Below are positions 49,521 through 62,698 of a stretch of DNA of 64,000 bases, one piece after another. The notes below the pieces were generated by a model, which had not been told where the DNA came from, ran no database searches, and saw only the letters and a program-made list of their open reading frames with translations. Position numbers and translations under genes: made by a program. The DNA is from Hyaloscypha bicolor E (Eukaryota > Ascomycota > Leotiomycetes > Helotiales > Hyaloscyphaceae), in NCBI RefSeq assembly GCF_002865645.1, contig NW_020194525.1, forward strand, positions 1 to 64,000, in the 5' to 3' direction. How positions within the stretch are numbered: the first letter of the stretch is position 1; the number at the start of each line of letters is the position of its first letter.

Positions 49521-50009
49521 GCTGCGGGCAAATGAGCAGCATGATGTTAGAACAATCACGACCTCTTGCATTTCATCGGAACATTTACACGGGATCCTGC
49601 ATATGGAAGACACGACGTTTCTTACACCGACGGCTTGCTGCAACTCTGACTGGAAAAAGAAAGGCTCATACCACACCGCTTTTCGACCTCTCCATCAAAG
49701 GGCCACCTCGTCTTGGCATCGAAGTTGAGTAGGTTGCCAAGAATGGGGGCTCAGCCACACGAGTCAGACCTGCACCGCCACACCTCACCAGCTAAGAAAT
49801 GCCAAGCTGCGAAATCTTGTTTGAGGCGTGCCACCGCGTCACACAGGGAGGGCTAAGTGAAGTATCTTTTTTAATATCGCCATATATAAACCCCTTTTGG
49901 GTCCAAGACCTCGAACTCCAGCCATCGATGCCAACCGTCCTTGCCAGCATTCAACAGCCATAGAAATATTGATATCGACTCAAATATCGAAGGAAGTCAA
50001 AGGAGAAAA
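49521..50009. other. Intergenic; promoter of the small ORF at 50,010
   Basis: No gene. A TATATAAA box lies at 49,883-49,890, followed by a C-rich leader. Confidence 0.5.
49883..49890 (+). promoter_or_regulatory. TATA box
   Basis: TATATAAA about 120 bases before the ATG at 50,010, allowing a leader of roughly 90 bases. The position suits a start near 49,915-49,925. Confidence 0.5.
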
Positions 50010-50135
50010 ATGCCCTTCTTCTACTCAAAAGGCTTTGGCGGTCGACGAGCAGGCGGCACGGTGACCGCTGATAGACATGGTGTTCATCGACCGATGTTCA
50101 GGTTCAGGTGCTGTGGGCTGAACTGTTTCCGCTAG
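50010..50135 (+). CDS. Small Gly/Arg/Cys-rich ORF, 41 residues
   Basis: ATG at 50,010 (GAAAAATGCCC) opens a 41-codon frame starting MPFFYSKGFGGRRAGG and ending FRCCGLNCFR. It has 8 arginines and 3 cysteines close to the end, no signal peptide and no family I recognise. A good TATA box sits about 120 bases upstream, which is the main reason to list it. Upstream in the same frame only non-ATG codons occur. It may be a real small gene, a regulatory upstream frame or chance. Confidence 0.35.
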   Translation: MPFFYSKGFGGRRAGGTVTADRHGVHRPMFRFRCCGLNCFR

Positions 50136-50837
50136 AGGGCGTGCGGTTAACGTGAGTGATTGTATTGGATATGGACGGAGAGCAATGACCACGTCGCTGA
50201 CAACTGTCCAGAGACGGTGAGAGATGAGGGCTGGGTTTGGTGTCAGCTTTTTGCGGAGGATGGGAACTTCCCATTGGAGTTTTGGAGAGAAGCACAGAGA
50301 CATTGAATTGCATTTTGGACGGATCACAGAGAATGCATCACCAACACAAAACCACAATAAATAAGCATCAATAGACGGAAGTCAAGAAATGGATGGTGAG
50401 GGCGCATGTAAAACCGTAGCATCATAACAGCGACTCTTATTACAACAATTCTACCTAGTATTACAATTCACATAAGCCATTTCCTTTGGCAGTAAAACTC
50501 CTATTTCCCTTCCCTTCCAGCCCCTTCTCCTCCCTCAAATCATCATGAAGCAAAAGTCAAATTGCAATTTTGGTATCGATTAAAATTGCACCCCGTGAGA
50601 AGAAGCTTGGTATCGCCGCCAGAGTCGCAGTCGCAAATTGAAAGTAGCACAGAAGCAAAAACTAGAAAAGCAACGCTGCATCATCATCGTACAGATTCAG
50701 AACCAAAAGAAATCTCGTGAGCCAGTCTCAAGCCACTTTTTGTGTATCTGCCCTTGCGCCGTGTTCGTTTTGTGTTGAGGACCGAGGTGGGTGTCGTGTG
50801 CGGTAGGAGAAGGGAGGGAGGAGTGGGTGACGGCGGT
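50136..50837. other. Intergenic, 3' flank of ARF6
   Basis: No gene is supported; short frames only. Confidence 0.5.
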
Positions 50838-52410
<1,573 letters not shown>

Positions 52411-53914
52411 CTAACCCTTATGATCCAACACCAGACGCCTCTCGACGATTTTCAGGGCCCCAGCAGCCTCGTCTTCAAATAGCAATTGAACTCTGGCTCC
52501 GTCTTCCAGCATAGCCTTGACCTCTGCTCGATAAAAGGTGGTTGTATCCGGGTAGAGCGCAAGAACGCGCTTCCCCACTTCGTAATCTTCAAGCGGGGTG
52601 CCTTCGGCAGGAATTGGAACCATTTGAGAAGCAGAAGACTTGTACAGAGTGCTGACGCTGCCTTCGTCGGGATAAGGATCTTGGACTTCGTATCGTCGAC
52701 TCTTGCCTTCTCCGATTACCCTCTTCACCTGACCCAAGATCCAATCTTGCTCGTCGGTTTTGCCCGGAATCTTTCTCTTGAATGCAACCTCCTCGCCCTG
52801 GGCATACACAATCTTTGGTTTGCTTGCGCGCTCGCTGGCTTCAGAGGGTCCTGTATCAGGTCTTACATCTGTGGAACTCCTTGGGGGTTGACTGCTCGTC
52901 CGCGAGGGGCCGATCTTACGGACTTGCTTGTTCTCAGCAGGTGAAGGTACAGGAGAGTCTGATGGCCCGTCAAAATCCAGCGTCGAATTTCGTGAACTGC
53001 CCACGCGAACTGGGGGTTGTGCATCCATGTTATCCTCGTTGTGTTTGACCATACCAATCAATATAGTTATCTTTGAGAGTAGATCTTCGTCCGTAGCACG
53101 TGCCTTTTGGTCGTCCGCCGTGCGTATTTGTTCGCGGTAGAGGGTGGAAAGGTGCTCGATGCCTTCTATGGAAGGTTCTACAGATGGTCAGAAAGATTTT
53201 CGAGCCAGGAGGGGTAGAAAGTGTACTTATTCCAGCGCTTGCCTTGTCCTTTTTCTGCGCTTCATTCTCGAATATCTCTTTGTTAACCTCCGCAGCTCTC
53301 GCTTCCGCCTTGCTCAACGCCGCTAGATGAGGCAAGATCTGCTGCCAGAGATCTTTCTCCTCCGTCAAATCATTTGTCGCTCCTCGTGGTCCACCACGGC
53401 CTGGGCGATTTCGCTGCGACGCCATGCTTGGGCTTTCCTGTGATTGGGCCGGGTCCGAAGCTGGGGAATTGGCAGTGGAAGTTTCTTTCGGTGATTGTTG
53501 ACTGAATGAGGGATCCCTAATCTTGATTTTGATCTTGGGGTTTTCTGCGCCTAAAGCCGCAGCTCTTGGCGAGGTATTGCTCAGCCAAAGCTGTCCCTTC
53601 CCCAATGGCGACTTTCCCACCGATGATTCCCCAACCGTTGACTTACTCGCAGTCGTTGCCGATTGACCTGACCGTCGATCGCGTCGCGGCGAAGCAGCAG
53701 GGGAGCCAGGAGGGTCTGATGGTCCACTGGAGGAGACCAGTGTTCTACGTTCGCGTCGAGCGGGAGTGGATGGACTGTCTGGAGGATCAGAATAACCGCC
53801 AGAAGAGATTCGTGCCTTGCGACTGCTTCGATCCAGACCTTGGCCTTCTTGCAGTAGCTTTGCCAGGCGTTCCTGGTTTTCGCCAGGTTCGATCTCCTTG
53901 AGAAGCTTCGACAT
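52411..53914 (-). CDS. SGF29: SAGA complex subunit SGF29, tandem Tudor protein
   Basis: Two exons: 53,914-53,227 and 53,177-52,411, joined over a 49-bp intron with a CTGAC branch site, 484 residues. The C-terminal 150 residues carry the SGF29 tandem Tudor domain: GEEVAFKRKIPGKTDEQDW, YEVQDPYPDEGSVSTLYKSS, then KRVLALYPDTTTFYRAEVKA and VQLLFEDE. The YPDTTTFY aromatic cage binds trimethylated histone H3 Lys4, recruiting SAGA for acetylation. A helical part (DLWQQILPHLAALSK to PSIEGIEHLSTLYREQI) precedes it. Residues 1-163 are an extra, disordered Ser/Pro/Arg-rich region; Met164 (53,425, MASQRNRPGRGG) is where many fungal SGF29 proteins begin, so the true start could be there. Divergent from the neighbouring isomerase gene with 398 bp between starts. 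Confidence 0.92.
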
Positions 53915-54312
53915 ATTAGCAGATGTTCTGGTGGTTGCCACGGGGACTGGTGTTGCTGTCGTTGCATGGTTGAGGCGAAGACTTACTTAAATATATTTGG
54001 AGGTGGGTAAAGATACTATCGACCTGCCGGTATCGCTCATTCCTCCGTTCCGAACTAGTGATGTGAATTGTTCGCGATGGAGAAGGGATGGAATACGGAA
54101 GGGATGATAGCGGGAAAGACGTCAAAAGCGGCAGAAGTTCAGCCTTGCCGCGCTAAAATCTCCGGGGCAAATTGATTGGCTGAAAACATCGATCCTCTAG
54201 CGCGGGGTACGTCGATGTCAACTCCCATTCTTCGATTCTTGAATTCTCAAGTGCCCTCGAATTCCTTTACAGCATTACTGAAGACAACGTCTTTGGCCAA
54301 CATTTCCTCACG
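53915..54312. promoter_or_regulatory. Divergent promoter of SGF29 and mannose-6-phosphate isomerase
   Basis: 398 bp between two start codons transcribed apart. A TTAAATATATTT word near 53,987-53,998 is the only TATA-like sequence. No coding frame is supported. Confidence 0.6.
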
Positions 54313-55715
54313 ATGCAAGTCCCATTGATCAGACTGCAATGTGGAGCCAACTGCTACGATTGGGGCAAGAAAGGCCAATCTTCAGCAGCTGCCAAATTCG
54401 CTGCAGCAACGCCAGCCGATGGCTTCACGATCAAAGATGACAAGCCATACGCAGAGGTACGACTCAATGAGCACCTTAGCAGCAATTGCTCACCGCTGCA
54501 TAGTTATGGATGGGCACTCACCCCTCTAACCCTTCGAAAGACGTCCAAACACAACGAACCCTCCTCGACCTTGTCCAAGAAAATCAAGCTCTGATGGGGA
54601 CGGAGATCAACGAGAAGTTCGGACACAAATTACCCTTCCTCTTTAAAGTCCTCTCAATCGGCAAAGCTCTCAGCATCCAGGCACATCCAAACAAGAGGCT
54701 CGCAGAGCAATTGCACGCAAAGGATAGCAAGAACTACCCAGACGACAACCACAAACCTGAGATGACAATTGCGATTACGCCTTTTGACGGATTATGTGGC
54801 TTTCGGCCTTTGGCAGAGATATCGCATTTCTTTTCCACGGTGCAGGCGTTGAGGAAGTTGGTGGGGGAGAAGGCTGTCGACGAGTTCCAGTCGGCGGTCA
54901 AGGGTAAAGAAACATCGGAGAAGAAGGCAGACGAAGAGACAAACAAAAAGGCGCTACAAAAGTTATTTGGCATTTTGATGAACTCGCAGAAGGAAGATGT
55001 AGAAAGGGCTAGCAAGGAGTTGATTGCCGAGGCAGAGAAGAACGGAGCAGAGTTCGCTGGTAATGGAGGTCCATCAAATGATGGGCAAGAGTTGGTAGAC
55101 TTGGTGGTGAGGCTAGACAAACAGTTTCCAGGAGATATCGGACTCTTTGTGCTATTCTTCCTCAACTACGTCAAGTTGGAGGTTGGTGAGGCAATGTTCC
55201 TGAAGGCGGATGACATCCATGCATATCTAAGCGGCGACATCATCGAGTGCATGGCCGCATCCGACAATGTTGTCAGAGCTGGATTTACACCGAAGTTCAA
55301 GGACGTCGACACCTTGATCTCGATGTTGACTTACTCCTACGCACCGATCTCGGAACAGAAGATGGATCCCGTCGATTACCCATACGTTACCTTGAATGCA
55401 ACGGCATACTCTTCAGGCTCAGAAGCAACACTCTACGATCCTCCGATTGAAGAGTTCAGTGTCGTGAAGACGGATCTCAAGAAGAGAGGAGCGAAGGCAA
55501 CCTTTGAACAGATTGCTGGACCGAGCATATTCATCTGCACTTCTGGCCATGGGAAGATCAGTGTTGGACCGACGAGTGGAGAGGTGAAGCCTGGACATGT
55601 GTATTTCGTGGGAGCTACTGCAGAGGTAGTCCTTGAGAGTGAGGATACAGAGTTTACAACATTTAAGGCTTTCTGCGAATTGCATGACAAGGAAGATGGG
55701 AAGGAAAAGCTTTGA
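54313..55715 (+). CDS. Mannose-6-phosphate isomerase, type I
   Basis: Two exons: 54,313-54,456 and 54,504-55,715 (47-bp intron), 451 residues. The join gives [15 protein letters not shown], a hallmark of type I isomerases. Zinc ligands expected from the Candida enzyme are present: Gln107 and His109 (SIQAHP), Glu134 (HKPEM) and His287 (DDIHAYLSG). The enzyme interconverts fructose-6-phosphate and mannose-6-phosphate in the cytosol and so feeds GDP-mannose for cell wall mannans, N-glycans and GPI anchors (EC 5.3.1.8). The helical insert at about residues 176-240 is Lys/Glu-rich, as in other fungal members. The gene is divergent from SGF29 and convergent with the permease. Confidence 0.97.
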
Positions 55716-55978
55716 ATTTGAACAATTAATATATACAGTGCCGCTTCTAGACTCAAAGACTGATCATGACTCTATACAAAAAAATATCTTCCTCACGAAC
55801 GAACATTGTATTGGTTTGCAGTTCATTAAACAACGAGTATTAATGGGTGTCGAGCGAAGTCAGGTTCGACTGAACGGTATCGCTTACTACAATTTCAAAA
55901 GCCATTATGCGAGTCGAAGGAGCTTCCCAGTTGAAATGACAGTGATTCAGATTCACTTCTTTCAACTGGCTTGCCCCC
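55716..55978. other. Convergent intergenic spacer
   Basis: 263 bp between two facing stop codons, presumably holding both polyadenylation regions. No gene. Confidence 0.6.
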
Positions 55979-57804
55979 TCAGTCCGACACATTCTTCTCC
56001 GGAGGTGTTGTATTCATTGCAGCCTCCGCTTTCTCCAACTCACCCGGCACAGTGATATCAACGCCCAAAGCAGCCGCCTCCTCGAGCTCTGTTACGGGAC
56101 CAACGAACCATCGATGAGCCCACAGCACCCAGCTCGTCAGGGAGAAAATAGCAATAATCCCCACAGCAACAACAGTGTAATTCAGCGTCTGGCTGCTGAC
56201 CGGATTCAGAGTCGGCAAGCAGAAAATGATACTGATGAAGCAAATCCATGCCACAGAAATAAAGGCTATGGGTCGGGAAAGCATGCCCAAGTTGAAAGGC
56301 CCCTTTCGAGGGTTGAACTCGCGGGCATAGATGAGCCCGATGAGGATAGGGATTCCGTACGAGATGTAGAGCCCAATTGTTGCGATGCTGGTTGCGGCTC
56401 CAAAGGCGACAGAGCTTCCGAGGGAGGGCAGCGCAAGACAGAAGGCGAGGAAGGCGGCGAGCCAGACGGTGCGGATGGGGGAGCGGAACTTGTCGTCGAC
56501 TTTGTGGAAGAAGTTTGGCTGTTGGCTGTCAGTATGCGCCTCGTCGGGTTAAAGGGGAAGGAGAACGCACGATTCCACCATCACGCGAGAAGGCAAACAT
56601 CATTCGGGAGTTCGAGGTCATAGAAAAGAGTCCGCAGTGCCATACACAGATCATCACTAGGGACATCAGGACTACGGCTCCGTCATCTCCACATGCATCA
56701 GCGAAAATCTGGAGCACAGGTTGCCCGAAGTTTCCACCAGACGCCGTGAACGTGAAGTCTTGGATTGAGAACAAGAAACTCAAAATGACGAAAAAGCCGA
56801 ACAGGGAGGAGAACCCAACGGATGAGATGACACCAATTGGGGCTGACCATGAGGCCTTTCGAGTTTCCTCGGACAGATGTGCGGAGGCATCGAATCCAGT
56901 GAGGGTATATTGACTCATGAGAGCACCGCAACAAGCAACATATGCCGGAGAAGCGCGCACACTCCATCCTGGATCTCCAGTCCCATCATAGAACGTCGCG
57001 AACACAAACTTCGCGCTCTGATGAGTTGGAGCCTTTGCCAAGACTGCAATAGCAAGCGCAGTGACGCCTGCCGAATGTAGGAAGATGGATGTGTTGTTCA
57101 GATATCTCAGAACGTGGACACCGAATGTGTTGACGATTCCATGGGAGATCAGAACTGCGGCGTAGATTCCGATTGTCTTTCCCGGAGTAGGCGTGTAGGA
57201 CGATTTCACAGTCGCGGTAGTCGATATCAAGCCTGCGAGACCGAATGAGATACCCGTAGTGACAGCGACTTGGCCGAGGAGGTTGAACCTTGACTTCTTA
57301 GCAAGTTATATCCGGCATTGGAGCGGACCTTACCATCCAGTAATCCACGAAGCAAAGGCGGAGTGCTTAGGAGGCGCCAGCAATGCTGCCCAGTAGTATG
57401 GTCCTCCAGCGGTGGGGATAGCAGACACAATCTCAGCCATGCTCAAAGCAATGAACATTGTGAAGACCGAGACAACTATCCAGCCCACTGACATAACTTC
57501 ATTGCGTTAGCCAAGGCCGCATGTATGCAATAGGATGAGTGTACCTCCAGGACCACCTGTATTCAATCCATATCCGAAGAGGGTTGTGATACCGGTGATG
57601 ACTGACTAGATACGCGCATCAGTTACTGCCATATGAAAGAGGGCAGGGAGGCTATACGATGATGGAGAACGAGATTCCAAAATTGTGCGCCAATCCCCAG
57701 TCGCGACGCAGTTCCTGTTTGTAGCCAAAATGGCCCAACTCCTCCTCGTCGCGCTCCTCGACCGTTGAGACGTGCCTCTCAAGCGTGGGTTCTGGTTCGG
57801 CCAT
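55979..57804 (-). CDS. APC-family amino acid/GABA/choline permease
   Basis: Five exons: 57,804-57,658, 57,605-57,545, 57,487-57,334, 57,288-56,571 and 56,518-55,979 (introns 52, 57, 45 and 52 bp), 539 residues in one frame. After an acidic cytosolic N-end come LRRDWGLAHNFGISFSII and TTLFGYGLNTGGPG, then MAEIVSAIPTAGGPYYWAA and the SEETRKASWSAP loop. These are signatures of the amino acid/choline transporter subfamily (yeast Uga4 and Hnm1 group) in the plasma membrane. Twelve hydrophobic segments fit; the tail is hydrophilic (GELEKAEAAMNTTPPEKN). Substrate cannot be chosen among GABA, other amino acids, choline and polyamines. ATG at 57,804 (AAAGATGGCC) is the first in frame. Confidence 0.94.
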
Positions 57805-58607
57805 CTTTGAGCCAGTTCTGAATTCCGAGCGTGCCCGTCTTCAGCTGATGGTACAGTAAAGAGCAGCATTCTGAGGTCACACGGCATGGCCGAATACTTA
57901 TCCTGTTCCAAGCTTCAAGATTGTCGGACGTGTGGCCCTCTTCGGTCACGCTGCGATAAGAGCTCTGGCGCTAGACTCTGCTAGGATGATATCTGGCCCA
58001 GGGGCTCAGCAGTGCAGCACCACCCACAGAATTCGCAGCAAGGGTTATGATAGCCGTGGGCCGTGATACCTTGTTGTAACCCGGGGCAGCCCATTCCTGC
58101 ATTGCATTCGCTCAGCCAGTGAAGTGTGTCCCGGCTTTCAAGGGTCCTCCTCATCTTTGTAGAAGGCATGACTAAGATTGGAAACCTAGCCAATGCATAA
58201 CATTACTTCGTAGCCCGTGAGTCGCCGAATCTCCGCCACGATGAGCAGAGTTCAACGCTCTGCTTCGACGCGGACCAGAAATGGCCTGGAAGCGTGGAAG
58301 CGTGGGAGCCTGGACCTCCCTCGGCGAGGAATCGCTCGCATACAGTTGCCCGTTGCGGGGTGATAGGGCAGATTTGATTCGGCGCAAGGTCTTGCATTTG
58401 AGGAGGAGAGTTCGCGAGACGAGTCAGAGCCGTTTATCAAGACCTCGAAGATGACGAATTGCTGATATCTTTGGATAATTAAATATTTATAGGGGTTGGG
58501 GTTGGGTACAGTAGTCGATGCCAAGCTACGGCGTTTCGAGGTCCTACACAGTTACCAATTAAACGACGCTTCAGGCTCTTCATTTCTTCCTTCATTTTAG
58601 CCACAAA
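57805..58607. other. Intergenic, no supported gene
   Basis: Short overlapping frames on the minus strand show no family resemblance. The left part is the permease promoter. A decayed gene is possible but nothing can be named. Confidence 0.45.
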
Positions 58608-59106
58608 TCAACCCGGCAGTGCCGCATTCAATGAGATTTCAACGAAGTAGCCGGGATAAACCAAGCGCTCAACTCCCACACTCGTACAAGCAGGCCGATG
58701 ATCCCCCGTGTAACTTTTGACCATCCTTACCAGTAACGGTCCGGTTCGCGGGCCATCCAACGTGGTATGAAAGTGGTATGAATAAACAGAATAAACAGAT
58801 TTTCAAATTCCCTCGGATGCCTCCTCAGGAACAGTTGCACTCAGAGCCTTTTCGAGTTTCTGGCATGCTTGTCAATAGGGTTTAACAACAGAGACTTCAA
58901 CATATTGTGTAACAGGAAGTACGGAACTCAAAAACAATCGTGAGCTGCTCTTCTAAAGTCCCAAACTTCCAATCAATACCGCTTGTCTGGCCGCCCACTG
59001 CAATTATGGTTGAATTTGGCGGAATACGAACGGCAGAGGAAATGTGCCAGTCTTCGGAAGCTTTTTCATAGCCTGAGTAGACTGAAGGTCGAAGTTTCGC
59101 TGACAT
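58608..59106 (-). pseudogene. RidA/YjgF-family (Rid) pseudogene with in-frame stop
   Basis: Two exon-like parts, 59,106-58,923 and 58,867-58,608, joined over a 55-bp intron, give a 147-codon frame with one internal TGA at 58,805-58,803. Family patterns are clear: SSAVRIPPNSTIIAVGGQTS near residues 23-42, TLDGPRTGPLLVRMVKSYTG, ACTSVGVERLVYPGYFVEIS and a final ALPG. Live Rid proteins remove reactive enamine/imine intermediates made by PLP enzymes. Around the stop are two small tandem duplications (TCTGTTTATTC-type and TCATACCAC-type words) that insert extra residues (VYSVYS, SYHFHTT). Length matches the family, so the copy decayed recently. A sequencing error could explain the stop but not the duplications. 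Confidence 0.8.
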
Positions 59107-59689
59107 TCAACTCAGTAAATCCGAGCAACACGCCGTTACCACAAGTACCCATGATCGATGCGAAATGGTTAAAAGTTATAAAGCTCATAGATGTTCAAGT
59201 CATACTACACTGGTACAATTATTAACTCTGGGAGAGGCATCCCTATCGAGCTCGGATATTGGTTCCCGTAGGCCGAGAGCCGTCCCTGAGTTCAAGGAGG
59301 AATGTTGAAATATAGTGACCCATCGCCTAAGATCTTATCCATTGTGCGCTAGAACTTGGTGAGATGTACCTACGCGGAGATCCGCCTTCAAGCGAAAAGG
59401 GGCTCGCTTATGCCTTGAAAGCATCACCCGCTACCCAAATTTACCATTGCTCTTAAGTTCTTGGACTTTAGTAGTAATGAACCCTTTTTGAATGAGCATT
59501 CCCCCATTGCCAATCACACTGCCCTTTGGCGACAAGTGAGGAATTCTCAATTTTCCTTTCCTCAAACTGTGGACTAGATTCTTACTCCTTCTAATCTTTC
59601 CGCTGGTTAAAAACCAAAGTCTCATGCCTCCAACCGCAGAATAGCCAGATCCCTCTCCAGTTCAATCTCGGAGCCCTAATCTATCTCGG
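59107..59689. other. Intergenic between two pseudogenes
   Basis: No supported gene. A minus-strand frame at 59,431-59,625 has no recognisable content. Confidence 0.4.
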
Positions 59690-62600
59690 AGTCTTTTGGC
59701 TGCAAATATCTGTTCCAAGCTGCTTTCCATATGCGACGGCGAAAACCACCTCCCGGAGGATGAGGACGCATTGGATAAGAAGTTCCAGAAGTTCAGCTGC
59801 ATATGCGGTGTGGAATTCTTCCTGGATGATCTGGTCGACCGTTTTGCTGCCCACTGTCAAACTGGGGTCTGCGCCGGATGAAACCAGCTGCTTTACTAGC
59901 TGGAAGTCAGTGACCGAGAACTGCGATGCAACAGGTCACTCCAATAACGGCTTCAAACCGCCCCACCACCGGGCTTCGAGTTGGGATTCAGTCCGTTATT
60001 AGGTAGCTTGCCAAATATCAACTTCGAATACGGCTCGGGGGCGCGAGAAGCCGAAATGTTAGTAAAAATTGTGATAAACACGCGGCTGGCATCAGCGCCC
60101 CCAGAAAGGAGAATGTCCATGAGTTCCAGCCTTAGCTCTGACGGGCTATTAGCAATATCCAGAACTAACAATTTCCATGTTGCGAAATGTCCATCGGCGG
60201 CATCTACGAGATTCTGGTCTGCTCTGTGCTGGAGCTAAAGTTGAACAATAGCTGTAGAATTAATTTTGCGATTTTTTGTTGCCATTTCAACTGGGAAACA
60301 TGCATGCCACAATAATGGCCGATGCCATTGCGAGGACGAGACTAGTGAAGGACCTCACCCTGGGCTGTCCTTGAAATAGAGTTATAAGCCGTGCTGTACG
60401 CATAATTCAAAGGCTGATTGTGATAACGAATTCGGCAATAGCATCATGTCGAGCGTAGATGAATTTTGCAAATCGATGTCCGTTGTTGAGGGATGAGCTA
60501 AACAGAGGCACCTTTGAAGTTCATCAATCACCGCCGTCTGTGCTAAGCCGGTGCCTGTTTCGGACATATAAGCGTGGTTCAGCCTCGAGAGCCGTACCAC
60601 TACTGCGGTCAAGAGGAGGAGGGATGAACTTGGTGACAGTAAGAAACCCGTGACACAGGGAGATCTTGGGGCTAAAGTTAGGCCCAGCGGATTCAATGAA
60701 TCTCGCTTTGATATCCCTCTTGTTCAAGAACTCGCCAACAGTCCGATGCAGAAAGCCTACTCGGCATCGAAGCTGTACTTCCCCAGCTTCTTCCCCAGAA
60801 ACCTCGAGAAGTCCTTTAGTCCGTGCATCCAGTCTCTTTTGCTTTCGAACCTCTCTATCTGACATATTGTTGAAAGTGCCCAAGACTATTGATATAGGGC
60901 CACGGTGGTCGGGGTTTGGTGGCTCTGGGGCCAAGGAGTTCATGGCAAAACTGGGATCCTCCCTAATGTCGTGGAGGAAAGAATAAAAGGGAATTATTTG
61001 CAGCAAGTGCAATAAGAAATTTTTGTGCTATTTGTTTCTAATATACTAGTTCTACGGAGTCAAGCATGAGATGGAAGAATTCTTCCAAATCAAATAGTAC
61101 ATACTAAAGTCTCTTCTCCAAATCTTTTAGATTATCTCCGTATACGAAGCCATTAAGGAGTGACTTCTCGTAACGAGTGCTACCCTAAGCCAAACTCTCT
61201 GAGCTCTTTCTACGATTTCATTGACAAGTTCCTCATATTCGTTGTTTCCTTCTTTGGCTTGTTGAAAGTTGGTATCGTTCTCGAAACCATCTTGGATGTA
61301 GACCTAAATATAATTTCTCGTCAAATCTTGGAGGTATAATCTATAGTTTGGGCTTTTGTCAAACTCATCCTTGAATATTTGCCACGGTCGACCAGAGACA
61401 CAGACTTTAAAGTTGAGGGAAGCAGAAAATGCTCGGATGACCAGCAGAGGGTCTCGTGGCTCCCTATCGAAATTCATCTAACCCGTTAATAAAGAGGCAG
61501 AATTTGGCTAATGTGGCCAAGCCGTGTTTAAGCGTGCGGAATACCTCTGAGAATTTAATCGGCTCCATAGATCTTGTGTTTTACTTTTCTATCGATTAGA
61601 GAGACATTCTCGGACTAGATTCGAATACTTCCTCAAGATCTCATAAAGCAGTGTCCTTAGCAGCCCATCTTGAGATTTTGCATTTTTGTTTCAGAAAACC
61701 GGGAGAAGCTTGCCGTGACTAACAGCTCAGATCCAGCCCAGTTCTGAAGTGCGGCCTTTGTCTTAGGGTGTTCGCAAATGAACTTCATAAAGGTTGATTT
61801 TCCAGACCCCGGCATTCCGCCCACCCGATATGGTGCCTAATATGGTGGAATATTTAAGCTATTCCAGTAATTTTATAGGATATTCTAGTCCAGAATGTTG
61901 CAATACCCACCCCAGGGTTGCAAGATATACATCCGGGATTTGTTTAAAGCGAACTTGGATTTCATTGAATCTTAAACTTTTCAGTATTCTTTGCTCTGTA
62001 AAAACCTCGCGGCCGGCGAGAGCTAGATTTGAAAGACTCTCCTGTAATTTATTGAAATCTGCGTTGCAGGTTTCGAATTTTAACGAGCTAAGGTCGTCGA
62101 TTCTTGCCTTTAACCCGAGCAATTGGCTCGTCCGTTCAATGTCAATTCTCTCATTTTCTTTAACCATCGTGTGCAGAGAGGACAAGATGGTTGAATTTCG
62201 GCCACTAGGAAGTCGTGTTAGACAAATAATCGAGGATTCGAGGAATGGAAAAACAGATGATCACATACCTCACCACCGCCACAAGTTGAGAGGCTATCTC
62301 GCCCGATGATCTCTCAAACGTCCCTAAGTCTGTCGATTTGTTCTTTTGCAACCGCCCCTTTCAGCGTTTTCCGAAAGCTGCTCCATTTACTGTCCTTCTT
62401 TGCCCTGAGAACCTTTATCAAGCCAAGGAGGGCTTCCGTATCCCGAATGCATTCCTTGCTCAACCCATGCAAAGCTTTTCGGGCGGGATAGTACGAGCAA
62501 GCCGTGGCTGCTCAAGCGCCTGCTCAAGCTCATGGAGACTATTGGCAATTCCCTAGAGGTGAACATGGTTTCTTGGACTTCCTATGCAGCTATGCTCGAC

Positions 62601-62698
62601 CTATATATTTCGTAGGTAGAAGAGAACTCTTTAGAGTTGTAATTAATGGACTGGACAATGATTCTTGCGAGTTCAATGGCTGTAAATAGATCAATCAT
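59690..62698 (-). pseudogene. Fungal NACHT-type NLR (STAND) gene relic with ankyrin-like tail
   Basis: On the minus strand, pieces in changing frames follow the order of fungal NACHT NLRs. Near 62,698 is an N-terminal domain (IDLFTAIELARIIVQSINYN, then KWSSFRKTLKGAVAKEQI near 62,370). Next is a coiled helper region at 62,185-61,859. A Walker A loop GMPGSGKSTF lies at about 61,815-61,785 and a Walker B-like FCLFINGLDEF at about 61,510-61,475. SGRPWQIFKDEF follows near 61,385. The LDARTKGLLEV and VGFLHRTVGEFLN signature comes at about 60,830-60,720, and an ankyrin-like end with VSSGADPSLTVGSKTVD near 59,900-59,840. At least five frameshifts and several stops break it. Live members are immune-like receptors linked to non-self recognition and programmed death. 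It is not RIP-mutated. Confidence 0.82.
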
